Of a stretch of DNA of 12,153 nucleotides, positions 1 through 6,087 are shown in pieces. This stretch comes from Desulfovibrionales bacterium (GTDB lineage Bacteria > Desulfobacterota > Desulfovibrionia > Desulfovibrionales > Desulfomicrobiaceae), in contig JAAYGZ010000172.1 in assembly GCA_012727515.1 (NCBI GenBank), forward strand, positions 1 to 12,153, given 5' to 3'. Under the pieces are notes generated by a model. That model was not told where the DNA came from. It ran no database searches and worked only from the letters and a program-made list of their open reading frames with translations. Each line of letters opens with the position of its first letter. Position 1 is the first letter of the stretch. Position numbers and translations under genes: made by a program.

Positions 1-43
1 GTCTATCTTTAGGCTATACGCCGCCAGTCTGCTCTAACCCTGC

Positions 44-1567
44 CTATTTCTTTACGCCCAATGCTGTCTGAATAACCTGATCTGCGGTGGTGATGACTTT
101 GCTGTTGGCGTCAAAGGCCCGTTGGGTATTGATCATGGCCACAAATTCTGTGGCCAGGTCAACATTGGACCCTTCCAGAGAACTGGGAGCAATGCTGCCA
201 AGCCGTCCTTGCCCTGCCCAGCCCACGGTTACGGCTCCAGAATCTTTGGTTGCGGAAAAGAGATTTCCGCCCTCACGGTACATCCCCTGGGGATTGATAA
301 AATCAGCCAGCGGTATCTTGAATAAATCCTGCGTCTGCCCATTGGAATAAGAACCCATCAGAACACCATCCTGATCCACGCTCACTGACTGTAAAAACCC
401 CTGCGCATACCCATTTTGATTCTGATACATGCTCACGCTGCTTCCCGCATAATTGGAGCAGCTCAGTGGATTACGCACAGGTGCATCCATACTCGGCAAC
501 GCTGTAAACGAAGTGCCCAGATCGGCCAGGCTTGCTGTTCCTGTGGGCACATTCCAGGCGCCGGTTGTGTTAAGCCCGAAATCCATGCTGACCTGAGTTG
601 GCGCGCTGCCGATTGTCTGAATCTCAAACTGAGGAAGACCATCAGCAGAAAGCGGCGCGGGGGTCCAGGTTGCGGGGTCATCTGAATTTCCGGAAAACGC
701 ACTCATATTAAGCAACTCCCCGGCAGCGTTAAAGGTCATGGTTCCAGCCATGAGAATGCCTTTTTTCTGTGCCAGGCCAGAGGCATCGTCTGCAGGAGGT
801 ATGGTAATCAGATATTCCCAGGTTCGTTCTCCATTTTCTGCATCAACTGCATGTTCTGTAACCGGATCAAAATATGCGACCAGTTGGTGTGCTGTGCCTG
901 TTGTATCATATACATCAATCGTGGTTTCATAAGCATAGGCAGTGCTGGCCAGAGGCTCTGTGGCGCTGGCATCCCACCGTTCAAACAGCGCTGTGTACGG
1001 GCTGCTGGCATTGGCAGATCCCTCAGCAGCTGCGGAATCCAGATTCAGTATCATTTGTACTGCGGTGCTTGCTTCCGGAGCCGAGACAATCTGGCCATTA
1101 TCATTTTGATTCAGACGAATATCCGTCAGTATTGCGCTTTCTGCGCTTGGCAAAGTCCCGGAGGCCAGGTCAAAGCCCTGCAGGATATTGCCATGGGGGT
1201 CACGCAGATACCCATCCTGATCAAAACGAAAATTTCCCGCCCGTGTGTAATAGGTCTTGTCCGAGCCTTCAGGAGAAACAAGAAAAAAACCGGTCCCGCC
1301 AATGGCCAGATCAGTAGATGTCGTGGTTGACTCCAAAGTGCCTGCATCCATGCTGCGATACACAGAACTCACTGAAACTCCCAGGCCAAGCTGGTTGCCC
1401 ACAGATGCGCCCACAAGCTGTTCGCTCAAGACGTTCTGAAACAAGGTACGGGCCCCTTTAAAGCCAACAGTACCGACATTGGCGATATTGTCGGAAATAA
1501 CAGACATGCTGGTTTGCTGGGCAATAATTCCGGTTGTGCCAATATATAATGATGATGAAAGACTCAT
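44..1567 (-). CDS. flgE: Flagellar hook protein FlgE
   Basis: Structural protein of the flagellar hook, the curved universal joint outside the cell that links the basal-body rod to the filament; it is exported by the flagellar type III apparatus. The 507-residue product begins with the rod/hook family N-terminus (MSLSSSLYIGTTGI, then SDNIANVGTVGFKG near residues 25-38). It ends with the matching C-terminal helix (NVDLATEFVAMINTQRAFD, then ITTADQVIQTAL). These two ends pair into the coiled core in all axial proteins. The long variable middle, and GxxRLGSIAPSSLEGSNVD before the C-terminal helix, favour FlgE over FlgF or FlgG. The ATG at 1567 is preceded by GGGAG at a good distance. There is no other flagellar gene in the window. 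It lies downstream of, and on the same strand as, the sigma-54 activator gene, but the 156-bp gap carries its own possible promoter. Confidence 0.93.
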   Translation of the reverse strand: MSLSSSLYIGTTGIIAQQTSMSVISDNIANVGTVGFKGARTLFQNVLSEQLVGASVGNQLGLGVSVSSVYRSMDAGTLESTTTSTDLAIGGTGFFLVSPEGSDKTYYTRAGNFRFDQDGYLRDPHGNILQGFDLASGTLPSAESAILTDIRLNQNDNGQIVSAPEASTAVQMILNLDSAAAEGSANASSPYTALFERWDASATEPLASTAYAYETTIDVYDTTGTAHQLVAYFDPVTEHAVDAENGERTWEYLITIPPADDASGLAQKKGILMAGTMTFNAAGELLNMSAFSGNSDDPATWTPAPLSADGLPQFEIQTIGSAPTQVSMDFGLNTTGAWNVPTGTASLADLGTSFTALPSMDAPVRNPLSCSNYAGSSVSMYQNQNGYAQGFLQSVSVDQDGVLMGSYSNGQTQDLFKIPLADFINPQGMYREGGNLFSATKDSGAVTVGWAGQGRLGSIAPSSLEGSNVDLATEFVAMINTQRAFDANSKVITTADQVIQTALGVKK

Positions 1568-1604
1568 GGCCTGCTCCCACTTTGGTTGTCAGCGGCAAAT
1601 TTTA

Positions 1605-1635
1605 CCTGTCTGCCTGCTAAGAATGCAGGAACAGG
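1605..1635. repeat. Nested inverted repeat upstream of flgE
   Basis: Two nested 5-bp arms can be read: CCTGT/ACAGG outside and CCTGC/GCAGG inside, with a 7-nt centre. The element overlaps the putative -12 region and start site of flgE, so it could be an operator. It could equally be part of the tail of the upstream regulator transcript. No T-run follows on either strand that would make it a clear terminator. Confidence 0.3.
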
Positions 1636-1639
1636 GCCA
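1624..1639 (-). promoter_or_regulatory. Possible sigma-54 promoter of flgE
   Basis: On the minus strand the sequence reads TGGCCC-N5-CTGCA, with GG and GC exactly 12 bp apart as in -24/-12 elements. Two positions differ from TGGCAC-N5-TTGCA. The predicted start near 1613 would leave a leader of about 46 nt before the flgE ATG. Hook genes are sigma-54 dependent in many flagellated bacteria, which supports the call, but the match is imperfect. Confidence 0.4.
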
Positions 1640-1723
1640 CCACCAGCCCAGACCCGGAAAACTGCCTCCAGGTCAGCAGGCAAAAAACGGAAAAAGCGAC
1701 TTGTTCTTACAAAGACCTGCCCG

Positions 1724-2860
1724 CTACACGAGCTTTAATTCATACTCAGCCAGCTTATAGCGCAGGGTGCGCGGGCTGACCGCTAAAATTTCCGCCAGCC
1801 GCGCCTTGCTGCCCTTGGCCTCGCCCCAGGCCCGCACAATGGCCGCAACCTCTGCCTGACGCACTGCTGCTTCCAGAGTCAGGCTGGATACATTCTGATC
1901 CACCAGCAAGGCTGCTGAAGCCAGGCGCATTTCTAAAGGTAAATGCACAGGCTCTATGCACGTATCTGTACATAACAGCACCATGCGTTCTGTCAGATTG
2001 CGCAATTCGCGCACATTGCCTGGCCACGAATACTCGCACAGGGCTGTCACTGTTTCCGGGGCAAAATATATATCCGGCTTATGATAGCGATGCCGGTACA
2101 TGGATAAGAAATACTCAGCCAAAGGCGGAATGTCCTCCAGGCGCTCGCGCAGTGGGGGCAAGGTGACTGGCACCACATTAAGACGATAATAGAGGTCGGC
2201 CCGAAACTCGGCACTGGCAACCATTTGCCGCAATGTACGGTTGGTGGCAGCCACAATGCGAGCCCCAAAGGGCAGGGTCTTTTCTCCACCCAGGCGGCGA
2301 AAGGTTTTTTCTTCCAGCACACGCAGGAAATCCACCTGATTGGGCGGAGGAATTTCTCCTACTTCGTCCAGAAAAAGTGTGCCATCTGCCGCCATTTCAA
2401 AGCTTCCCTTGCGCTGGCGCTGGGCACCGGTAAATGCCCCGGCCTCATGACCAAAAAACTTATCCGCAAACAGTTCGCCTTTTAAAACACCACAATTCAC
2501 AGGCACAAAAGGCTTGGAACGCCGCCCGGATAACTGATGCACCAACCGGGCAAACAGTTCCTTGCCCGTGCCAGACTCCCCGTACACCAAAATGGTTGCA
2601 TCTGCCCCAGCCACCTGGGTGGCCAGGCGGTACAAATCACGCATTATCCCGGATTGAATAATAAAAACACCAGCCCCATCCTCGCCGCCCAGATCAATGC
2701 GTTCGGCGCAGGTCAGAACCTCAGGTGCATCCGGCAATTTTTTGCCTTTTTTACGTCCCACACGCTGTGCTTGTGCTTGTTGCATAGTCTTTCTCACATC
2801 TGTAGCGCCATATTTTCTGGCTTTCTGATCAATTTTCTCATCTTTGATCGTGTTGCTCAC
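1724..2860 (-). CDS. Sigma-54 enhancer-binding activator without a sensor domain
   Basis: Transcriptional activator that uses ATP hydrolysis to remodel sigma-54 RNA polymerase. From the chosen GTG start the product is 378 residues. It has a basic, Lys/Gln-rich N-terminal stretch of about 65 residues with no recognisable sensor, then the AAA+ domain with Walker A GESGTGKE (94-101), the sigma-54 contact loop GAFTGA (141-146), Walker B TLFLDE (161-166), the arginine-finger region FRADLYYRL (219-227) and GNVREL. A Fis-type helix-turn-helix closes the protein (about 352-373, KARLAEILAVSPRTLRYKL). All key residues for activation are intact. The start is uncertain. GTG 2860 has AAGAGG 4 nt upstream and fits the putative promoter. 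ATG 2785 (353 residues) is also possible. The TTG at 2905 overlaps the enhancer-like repeats. The gene is divergent from the permease operon, so it is probably that operon's activator; regulation of flgE is a less favoured alternative. Confidence 0.9.
   Translation of the reverse strand: MSNTIKDEKIDQKARKYGATDVRKTMQQAQAQRVGRKKGKKLPDAPEVLTCAERIDLGGEDGAGVFIIQSGIMRDLYRLATQVAGADATILVYGESGTGKELFARLVHQLSGRRSKPFVPVNCGVLKGELFADKFFGHEAGAFTGAQRQRKGSFEMAADGTLFLDEVGEIPPPNQVDFLRVLEEKTFRRLGGEKTLPFGARIVAATNRTLRQMVASAEFRADLYYRLNVVPVTLPPLRERLEDIPPLAEYFLSMYRHRYHKPDIYFAPETVTALCEYSWPGNVRELRNLTERMVLLCTDTCIEPVHLPLEMRLASAALLVDQNVSSLTLEAAVRQAEVAAIVRAWGEAKGSKARLAEILAVSPRTLRYKLAEYELKLV
2729..2746. repeat. 18-bp direct repeat, copy inside the activator gene
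   Basis: An exact 18-bp match to 2897-2914 (ATCCGGCAATTTTTTGCC). It contains the inverted repeat GGCAA-N4-TTGCC. On the minus strand it encodes KKLPDA near the N-terminus of the activator. The upstream copy is in the same frame and would read KKLPDT, so it may reflect a local duplication as well as a protein-binding site. Confidence 0.6.
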
Positions 2861-2889
2861 CCAGCCTCTTTGCGCAAAAAAGTACAAAC

Positions 2890-2915
2890 TTGCCGTATCC
2901 GGCAATTTTTTGCCG
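2890..2915. promoter_or_regulatory. Putative enhancer (UAS): three TTGCCG half-sites, 10-bp period
   Basis: TTGCCG (2890-2895), its reverse complement CGGCAA (2900-2905) and TTGCCG again (2910-2915) are separated by 4-nt spacers, so the half-sites recur every 10 bp on one face of the helix. The centre of the first pair lies about 97 bp upstream of the start site predicted from the sigma-54 promoter at 2969-2984. That is the usual distance for enhancer-binding protein sites. The element also lies around the predicted start of the divergent activator gene, so autoregulation is plausible. The assignment to this activator is inference. Confidence 0.6.
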
Positions 2916-2942
2916 CTTATCGCAGGTCTGTTTTTGCGTCAA
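2916..2942 (-). promoter_or_regulatory. Possible sigma-70 promoter of the activator gene
   Basis: On the minus strand TTGACG (2937-2942) is followed after 15 nt by an extended -10-like TGC-GATAAG (hexamer at 2916-2921). The -35 is a 5/6 match and the spacer is short. The predicted start near 2908 would fall inside the repeats at 2890-2915, fitting autoregulation, and favours the GTG at 2860 over the TTG at 2905. Confidence 0.35.
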
Positions 2943-2954
2943 GCCAGATCTGGC
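2943..2954. repeat. 12-bp perfect palindrome GCCAGATCTGGC
   Basis: A perfect palindrome lying between the putative enhancer and the sigma-54 promoter. It could be an operator for a further regulator. It overlaps no promoter element except the upstream edge of the putative activator -35. Another odd palindrome, GCCCTA-T-TAGGGC (2982-2994), spans from the -12 element to the expected start site of the plus-strand operon. Confidence 0.35.
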
Positions 2955-2968
2955 AACAGTTTTCTTCC

Positions 2969-2984
2969 TGGCACAGTCCTTGCC
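2969..2984 (+). promoter_or_regulatory. Sigma-54 promoter of the permease/signalling operon
   Basis: TGGCAC-AGTCC-TTGCC matches the -24/-12 consensus TGGCAC-N5-TTGCA/T at all but the last base, with GG and GC 12 bp apart. The expected start is near 2995, about 77 nt upstream of the permease ATG. A divergent sigma-54 activator gene and enhancer-like repeats upstream make the call strong. Confidence 0.8.
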
Positions 2985-3071
2985 CTATTAGGGCACTGAA
3001 TGCACTGCGCATCATGAGTCCATATCCAGATATCAGTTCAAACGTTTAAAGAAATAGGGAGCAAAACAGGA

Positions 3072-4061
3072 ATGAAACACAACACCACGTGGATACGTAT
3101 TGCCGGCGGCACGGTCCTTGCCATTCTTTTTCTGGCCGTTGCCGTCTGGGCAGGTAATGAAACCGGTCTGGCCGAACAGGCCGCAGCGCAAATGGCTCAG
3201 GCCACAGGCGATACTTCAGGGCTTCCCTGGTGGGCCTGGCCTGGTATTCTGGTTGTTTTTTGTTTTGTACTCGGCATTATTGCTGTGCTGGCCGGTGTGG
3301 GCGGTGGCGTGCTGTTTGTCCCCCTGGTCAGTGGATTTTTCCCCTTTCACCTGGACTTTGTACGTGGCGCTGGTCTGCTCGTGGCCCTGGCCGGAGCCCT
3401 GGCCGCTGGCCCTGGTCTTTTAAAACGCAATTTCGCCAGCTTGCGCCTGGCCCTGCCTGTAGCGCTTATTGCCTCCAGTTGCGCTATTGTGGGCGCGTTC
3501 CTGGGCCTGGCCCTGCCCGCTGATGTCGTACAGATCTGCCTGGGCGGCACCATTATGTTTATTGCCATTCTGCTGCTTGTGTCCAAAAACACAGCCAGGC
3601 CTGTTGTCACCAAACAGGACGCTTTGAGCATGGCCCTGGGCATCCAGGGCGCATATCTGGAGCCAAGCACAGGAGAAATTGTGGAATGGAAGACCCACCG
3701 CACCCTGCCTGGCCTGCTGCTCTTTATCATCATTGGTATTATGGCAGGTATGTTCGGACTTGGGGCTGGCTGGGCCAATGTGCCGGTGCTGAACCTGCTC
3801 ATGGGCGCCCCGCTCAAGGTGGCTGTTGGAACAAGCAAGTTCCTGCTTTCCATCACAGATACCTCAGCAGCCTGGGTCTATCTGAATCAGGGCTGCGTTA
3901 TTCCGCTCATGGCCATTCCATCCATTGTTGGCCTTATGGCCGGCTCCTTTGTTGGCGTGCGTCTGCTGGCCAAAGCCAAACCCACCTTTATCCGCTACAT
4001 GGTTATTGGCGTACTTATTTTTGCCGGTGGCAAAGCCTTGCTCAAAGGCCTGGGCTTCTAA
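3072..4061 (+). CDS. TauE/SafE family membrane permease
   Basis: Integral inner-membrane transporter of the TauE/SafE family (formerly DUF81), whose members are linked to export or movement of sulfite, sulfonates and other small organic anions; the substrate here is unknown. The 329 residues form about nine hydrophobic segments (near 10-28, 53-75, 78-95, 99-119, 125-147, 152-171, 213-246, 258-280, 283-305, the boundaries being approximate). The two halves carry the family's glycine-rich repeats: GVGGGVLFVPLVSGFFP near residues 75-92 and GLGAGWANVPVLNLLMG in the second half. A hydrophilic loop of about 40 residues separates the halves. The ATG at 3072 follows AGGGAG and ACAGGA. It is the first gene after the sigma-54 promoter and is followed 24 nt later by a small membrane protein that may be its partner. 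Confidence 0.85.
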   Translation: MKHNTTWIRIAGGTVLAILFLAVAVWAGNETGLAEQAAAQMAQATGDTSGLPWWAWPGILVVFCFVLGIIAVLAGVGGGVLFVPLVSGFFPFHLDFVRGAGLLVALAGALAAGPGLLKRNFASLRLALPVALIASSCAIVGAFLGLALPADVVQICLGGTIMFIAILLLVSKNTARPVVTKQDALSMALGIQGAYLEPSTGEIVEWKTHRTLPGLLLFIIIGIMAGMFGLGAGWANVPVLNLLMGAPLKVAVGTSKFLLSITDTSAAWVYLNQGCVIPLMAIPSIVGLMAGSFVGVRLLAKAKPTFIRYMVIGVLIFAGGKALLKGLGF

Positions 4062-4085
4062 CGATATTTTTAAGGAGAATTACTC

Positions 4086-4505
4086 ATGAATACACCAAGT
4101 ACCAATGCACCTGCCGAGCAGATTACCTATGCCAATATTCTTTTCTATGGCTGTTGGGGTGGGCTTGCTCTTATGCTTGTCACATATCTGCTCTATGTTT
4201 CTGGCATCCTTGAACCCTATGTTTCTATGGAGCTGATCACAAAATACTGGTCCATGCCTGTGCAGCACTACCTTGGAGATAATAATGTACCCACTGGCTG
4301 GGGCTGGCTGGGGCTTTTGAGCAAGGGCGATTTTGTCAATTTCTTGGGGATTGCTCTACTGGCAGGTCTGACGATTATTTGCTACATTCCTGTCATCTTT
4401 GCCTATCTGAAGAAAAAAGATCTGCCCTTTGCCCTTATCGCATTGCTTGAAGTTATTGTGCTCTGTGTTGCTGCTTCAGGCATCGTGGGGAGCGGCGCTC
4501 ACTAA
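4086..4505 (+). CDS. Small three-helix membrane protein next to the permease
   Basis: A 139-residue protein I do not recognise with certainty. Three hydrophobic segments are visible (about 14-42, 83-108 and 114-134). A polar section of about 40 residues between the first and second, rich in Trp, Tyr and Gly, is probably exposed. Small three-helix proteins of the DUF1634 type are often found beside TauE/SafE permeases, and this may be a divergent member; that link is from memory and tentative. The start has AAGGAG upstream (4070-4075) and the gene lies 24 nt after the permease stop. Its own stop overlaps the ribosome-binding site of the next gene, so translation is probably coupled. An accessory or assembly role for the permease is inferred from context only. 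Confidence 0.75.
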   Translation: MNTPSTNAPAEQITYANILFYGCWGGLALMLVTYLLYVSGILEPYVSMELITKYWSMPVQHYLGDNNVPTGWGWLGLLSKGDFVNFLGIALLAGLTIICYIPVIFAYLKKKDLPFALIALLEVIVLCVAASGIVGSGAH

Positions 4506-4515
4506 AGGAGTTATT

Positions 4516-5724
4516 GTGGTCAAACGGCTTGAACAACTCATCAGTTCCGATTGCGCAGATATTCCGGCCCTGCTGGATGCCTTGCCCATGGGTATTGCCC
4601 TGTTGGACGGGCAGGGGAACATCTGTATGCTCAACAAGGCCCTGGAAGCGCTGACCGGATTTTCCCGGGATGACGTGCGCGGTCTGCCCTGTCGGCATGT
4701 GTTACGCAGCAAGGCCTGAGTCCAGGGCTGCCCACATCAGCGCGAAGAATCCGGGGGCGTGGAAACTGATTGTATCAACCGCCATCGCCGCAAAATTCCT
4801 GTGCGCATCACGCCGATTCAACTGCCTTCCACTACTGGTTCACCATATATCCTGGACGTAGTGGAAGACCTGACCGCCTTGCGTGAAATGGAAGCCCGCT
4901 TGTCCCAGGCCACAGGACAGGGACAAATCATTGGCCGCAGCCCGGCCATGGAAAAGATCCTGCGCTTGGTGCCGGTTATTGCCCAGCACGACTCCCCGGT
5001 GCTCATCACCGGGGAAACCGGCACAGGCAAGGATCTGCTTGCAGAGTCTGTGCACAAGGCCTCGCCCAGATCTCGTGAACCTTTTGTTCGTTTCAGCTGC
5101 GGTCCTATGTCTGCGGAAATGCTTGATGCTGAACTCTTTGGCCGCATGGTCGGAGACGGGGCAGAACTCAAACCTGGCCGCTTTCATCAGGCCCAGGGCG
5201 GTACACTGTATTTATCAGAAATTGCTGACCTGCCCCTTGTTCAGCAGGCTGGCCTGGTCCGCTACCTTGACGAGGGAACAATCCTGCCCATTGGAGCCTC
5301 CAAGCCTGTGCGCATAACCACGCGCATCATGGCATCAACAGCGGAGCTACCAGAAAAACTGATTAAAGATGGCCGGCTGCGTGAAGATCTGTTTCACCGC
5401 ATCTCTGCCATTCGCCTGCATTTGCCCAGGCTCACAGAACGCGGCGAGGATCTGGAGTTTTTACTCCATCATTTCCTGAGCCATTATACGGCCCGTTTCA
5501 AAAAAAATATCACCAGTATTACGCCCAAAGCGCTGCGTGTAATTCGCAGTCATGAATTTCCGGGCAATGTCCGGGAACTGAAAAATATCATGGAATTTGC
5601 TGTCATGGTCTGCACTGGCGACCAAATCAGCACAGAGCACCTGCCCGGCCACTTGCCCGGAGCCATGGAACAGACAGGACGCCCTGGTTCATCCGCACGC
5701 ACAAATACGCGCAAAAAAGCCTAG
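4516..5724 (+). CDS. PAS-AAA+ sigma-54-type regulator with an in-frame UGA (candidate selenoprotein)
   Basis: Read through the UGA at codon 68, this gives a 402-residue protein starting at GTG 4516, five bases after AAAGGAG (4504-4510). Residues about 15-125 form a PAS sensor (ALPMGIALLDGQGNICMLNKALEALTGF) continuing after the UGA to RKIPVRITPIQL and VVEDLTALREME. The AAA+ domain has Walker A GETGTGKD (166-173), LREDLFHRI (288-296) and FPGNVREL. It departs from working activators in three ways. The GAFTGA loop is missing, with only MVGDGAELK between LFGR and PGRF. Walker B reads LYLSEI, with Ser at 234 in place of Asp. No HTH follows the AAA+ domain; the chain ends in a short basic tail. It is therefore probably a sensor or co-regulator, not a DNA-binding activator. 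The frame is the same before and after the UGA, and the coding sequence beyond it is undamaged. If UGA acts as a stop, the product is a 67-residue PAS fragment and the gene is a pseudogene. Confidence 0.75.
4717..4719 (+). other. In-frame UGA at a conserved cysteine position (possible selenocysteine)
   Basis: The codon lies in PCRHVLRSKA-UGA-VQGC. The spacing C-x8-UGA-x3-C matches the C-x8-C-x3-C pattern I recall from PAS domains of related sigma-54 regulators, the UGA taking the middle cysteine. Sulfate reducers of this type often make selenoproteins such as formate dehydrogenase and NiFeSe hydrogenase. The sel genes are not in the window, so decoding capacity is unproven. Confidence 0.55.
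4737..4763 (+). promoter_or_regulatory. Candidate bacterial SECIS-like stem-loop
   Basis: Folded by hand: UC pairs with GA, then an A/G mismatch, then GCGC pairs with GCGU (one G-U), closing a 13-nt loop at 4744-4756 whose first base is G. That G lies 25 nt after the UGA, in the range I recall for bacterial SECIS elements. The stem is short and was not energy-scored; competing folds using GGGC/GCCC upstream exist. Confidence 0.3.
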
Positions 5725-5733
5725 GATAGCATC

Positions 5734-6087
5734 ATGGAACGCCGCATTCTGATTACTGTAGCCAAAGATGAAATAGCCCCGCGCTTTGACCTGACCACGG
5801 AAGTGCTGCTCATTACCCTGTCTGCAACAGAGGGTATTATCTCGCGCAAATCATTTCTGCTGGCCCATGCTTCAGGTGATGAGCTGTGCGATCTGGCCTT
5901 GTCCAGGGATATGGGGGTTATTGTGTGCGGGGCCATTGAAGACGAATATTATCACTATCTGCGCTGGAAGCGTATTGAGGTCATTGATTCGGTCATGGGG
6001 CCTCTGGAGCGGGTTCTTGACCGCCTGAGCACAGGCCAGCTCGCGTCTGGAGATATTCTGTACGACAGAGCCGGAGTACCGACATGA
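5734..6087 (+). CDS. NifX/NifB-like (dinitrogenase FeMo-cofactor family) small protein
   Basis: A 117-residue cytoplasmic protein with the fold seen in NifX, NafY and the C-terminal part of NifB, which bind iron-sulfur or iron-molybdenum cofactor precursors. Visible family traits are the N-terminal strand RRILITVAKDEIAPRFDLTTEVLLITL (about 3-29), the central SRDMGVIVCGAIEDEYYHYLRW (57-78) in the place of the usual GVDVVIAGGIG..A..L motif, and the closing IEVIDSVMGPLERVLDRLSTGQL (81-103). The usual His-containing HFG near residue 15 is here RFD, so cofactor binding may be altered. Only one Cys lies in the core (VICG type) and one more in ELCDL. The ATG at 5734 follows AGGA by 7 nt, and the stop overlaps the next start (ATGA). 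No nif gene is nearby; a role as a sensory or metal-handling partner of the adjacent regulator and kinase is inferred. Confidence 0.75.
   Translation: MERRILITVAKDEIAPRFDLTTEVLLITLSATEGIISRKSFLLAHASGDELCDLALSRDMGVIVCGAIEDEYYHYLRWKRIEVIDSVMGPLERVLDRLSTGQLASGDILYDRAGVPT

Noticed and set aside
851..1330. Plus-strand open frame of about 159 codons opposite flgE
   Set aside because: It is antisense to a clear flgE, has no recognisable domain or ribosome-binding site, and looks like a shadow of the coding frame.
1672..1723. Intrinsic terminator after the sigma-54 activator gene
   Set aside because: T-runs are present on the minus strand, but I could not find a stable stem immediately before them; only a long-range TGCCTGCT/AGCAGGCA pairing is possible.
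2861..2905. TTG at 2905 as the start of the sigma-54 activator
   Set aside because: It falls inside the TTGCCG repeats and almost on the predicted transcription start, with no ribosome-binding site. GTG 2860 with AAGAGG is better.
3014..3049. Short 11-codon reading frame in the leader of the permease operon, possible leader peptide
   Set aside because: No Shine-Dalgarno sequence precedes it and no attenuator hairpin with a T-run follows; chance is enough to explain it.
4700..4765. A frameshift, not a stop, as the cause of the interruption
   Set aside because: Residues before and after the TGA are in the same frame and both fit the PAS pattern with correct spacing, so no base gain or loss is needed.
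4759..5724. Reading the second half of the PAS-AAA+ gene as a separate gene starting at GTG 4759
   Set aside because: It would start in the middle of the PAS domain with only a G-run as ribosome-binding site, and the upstream 67 codons encode the matching N-terminal half in the same frame.
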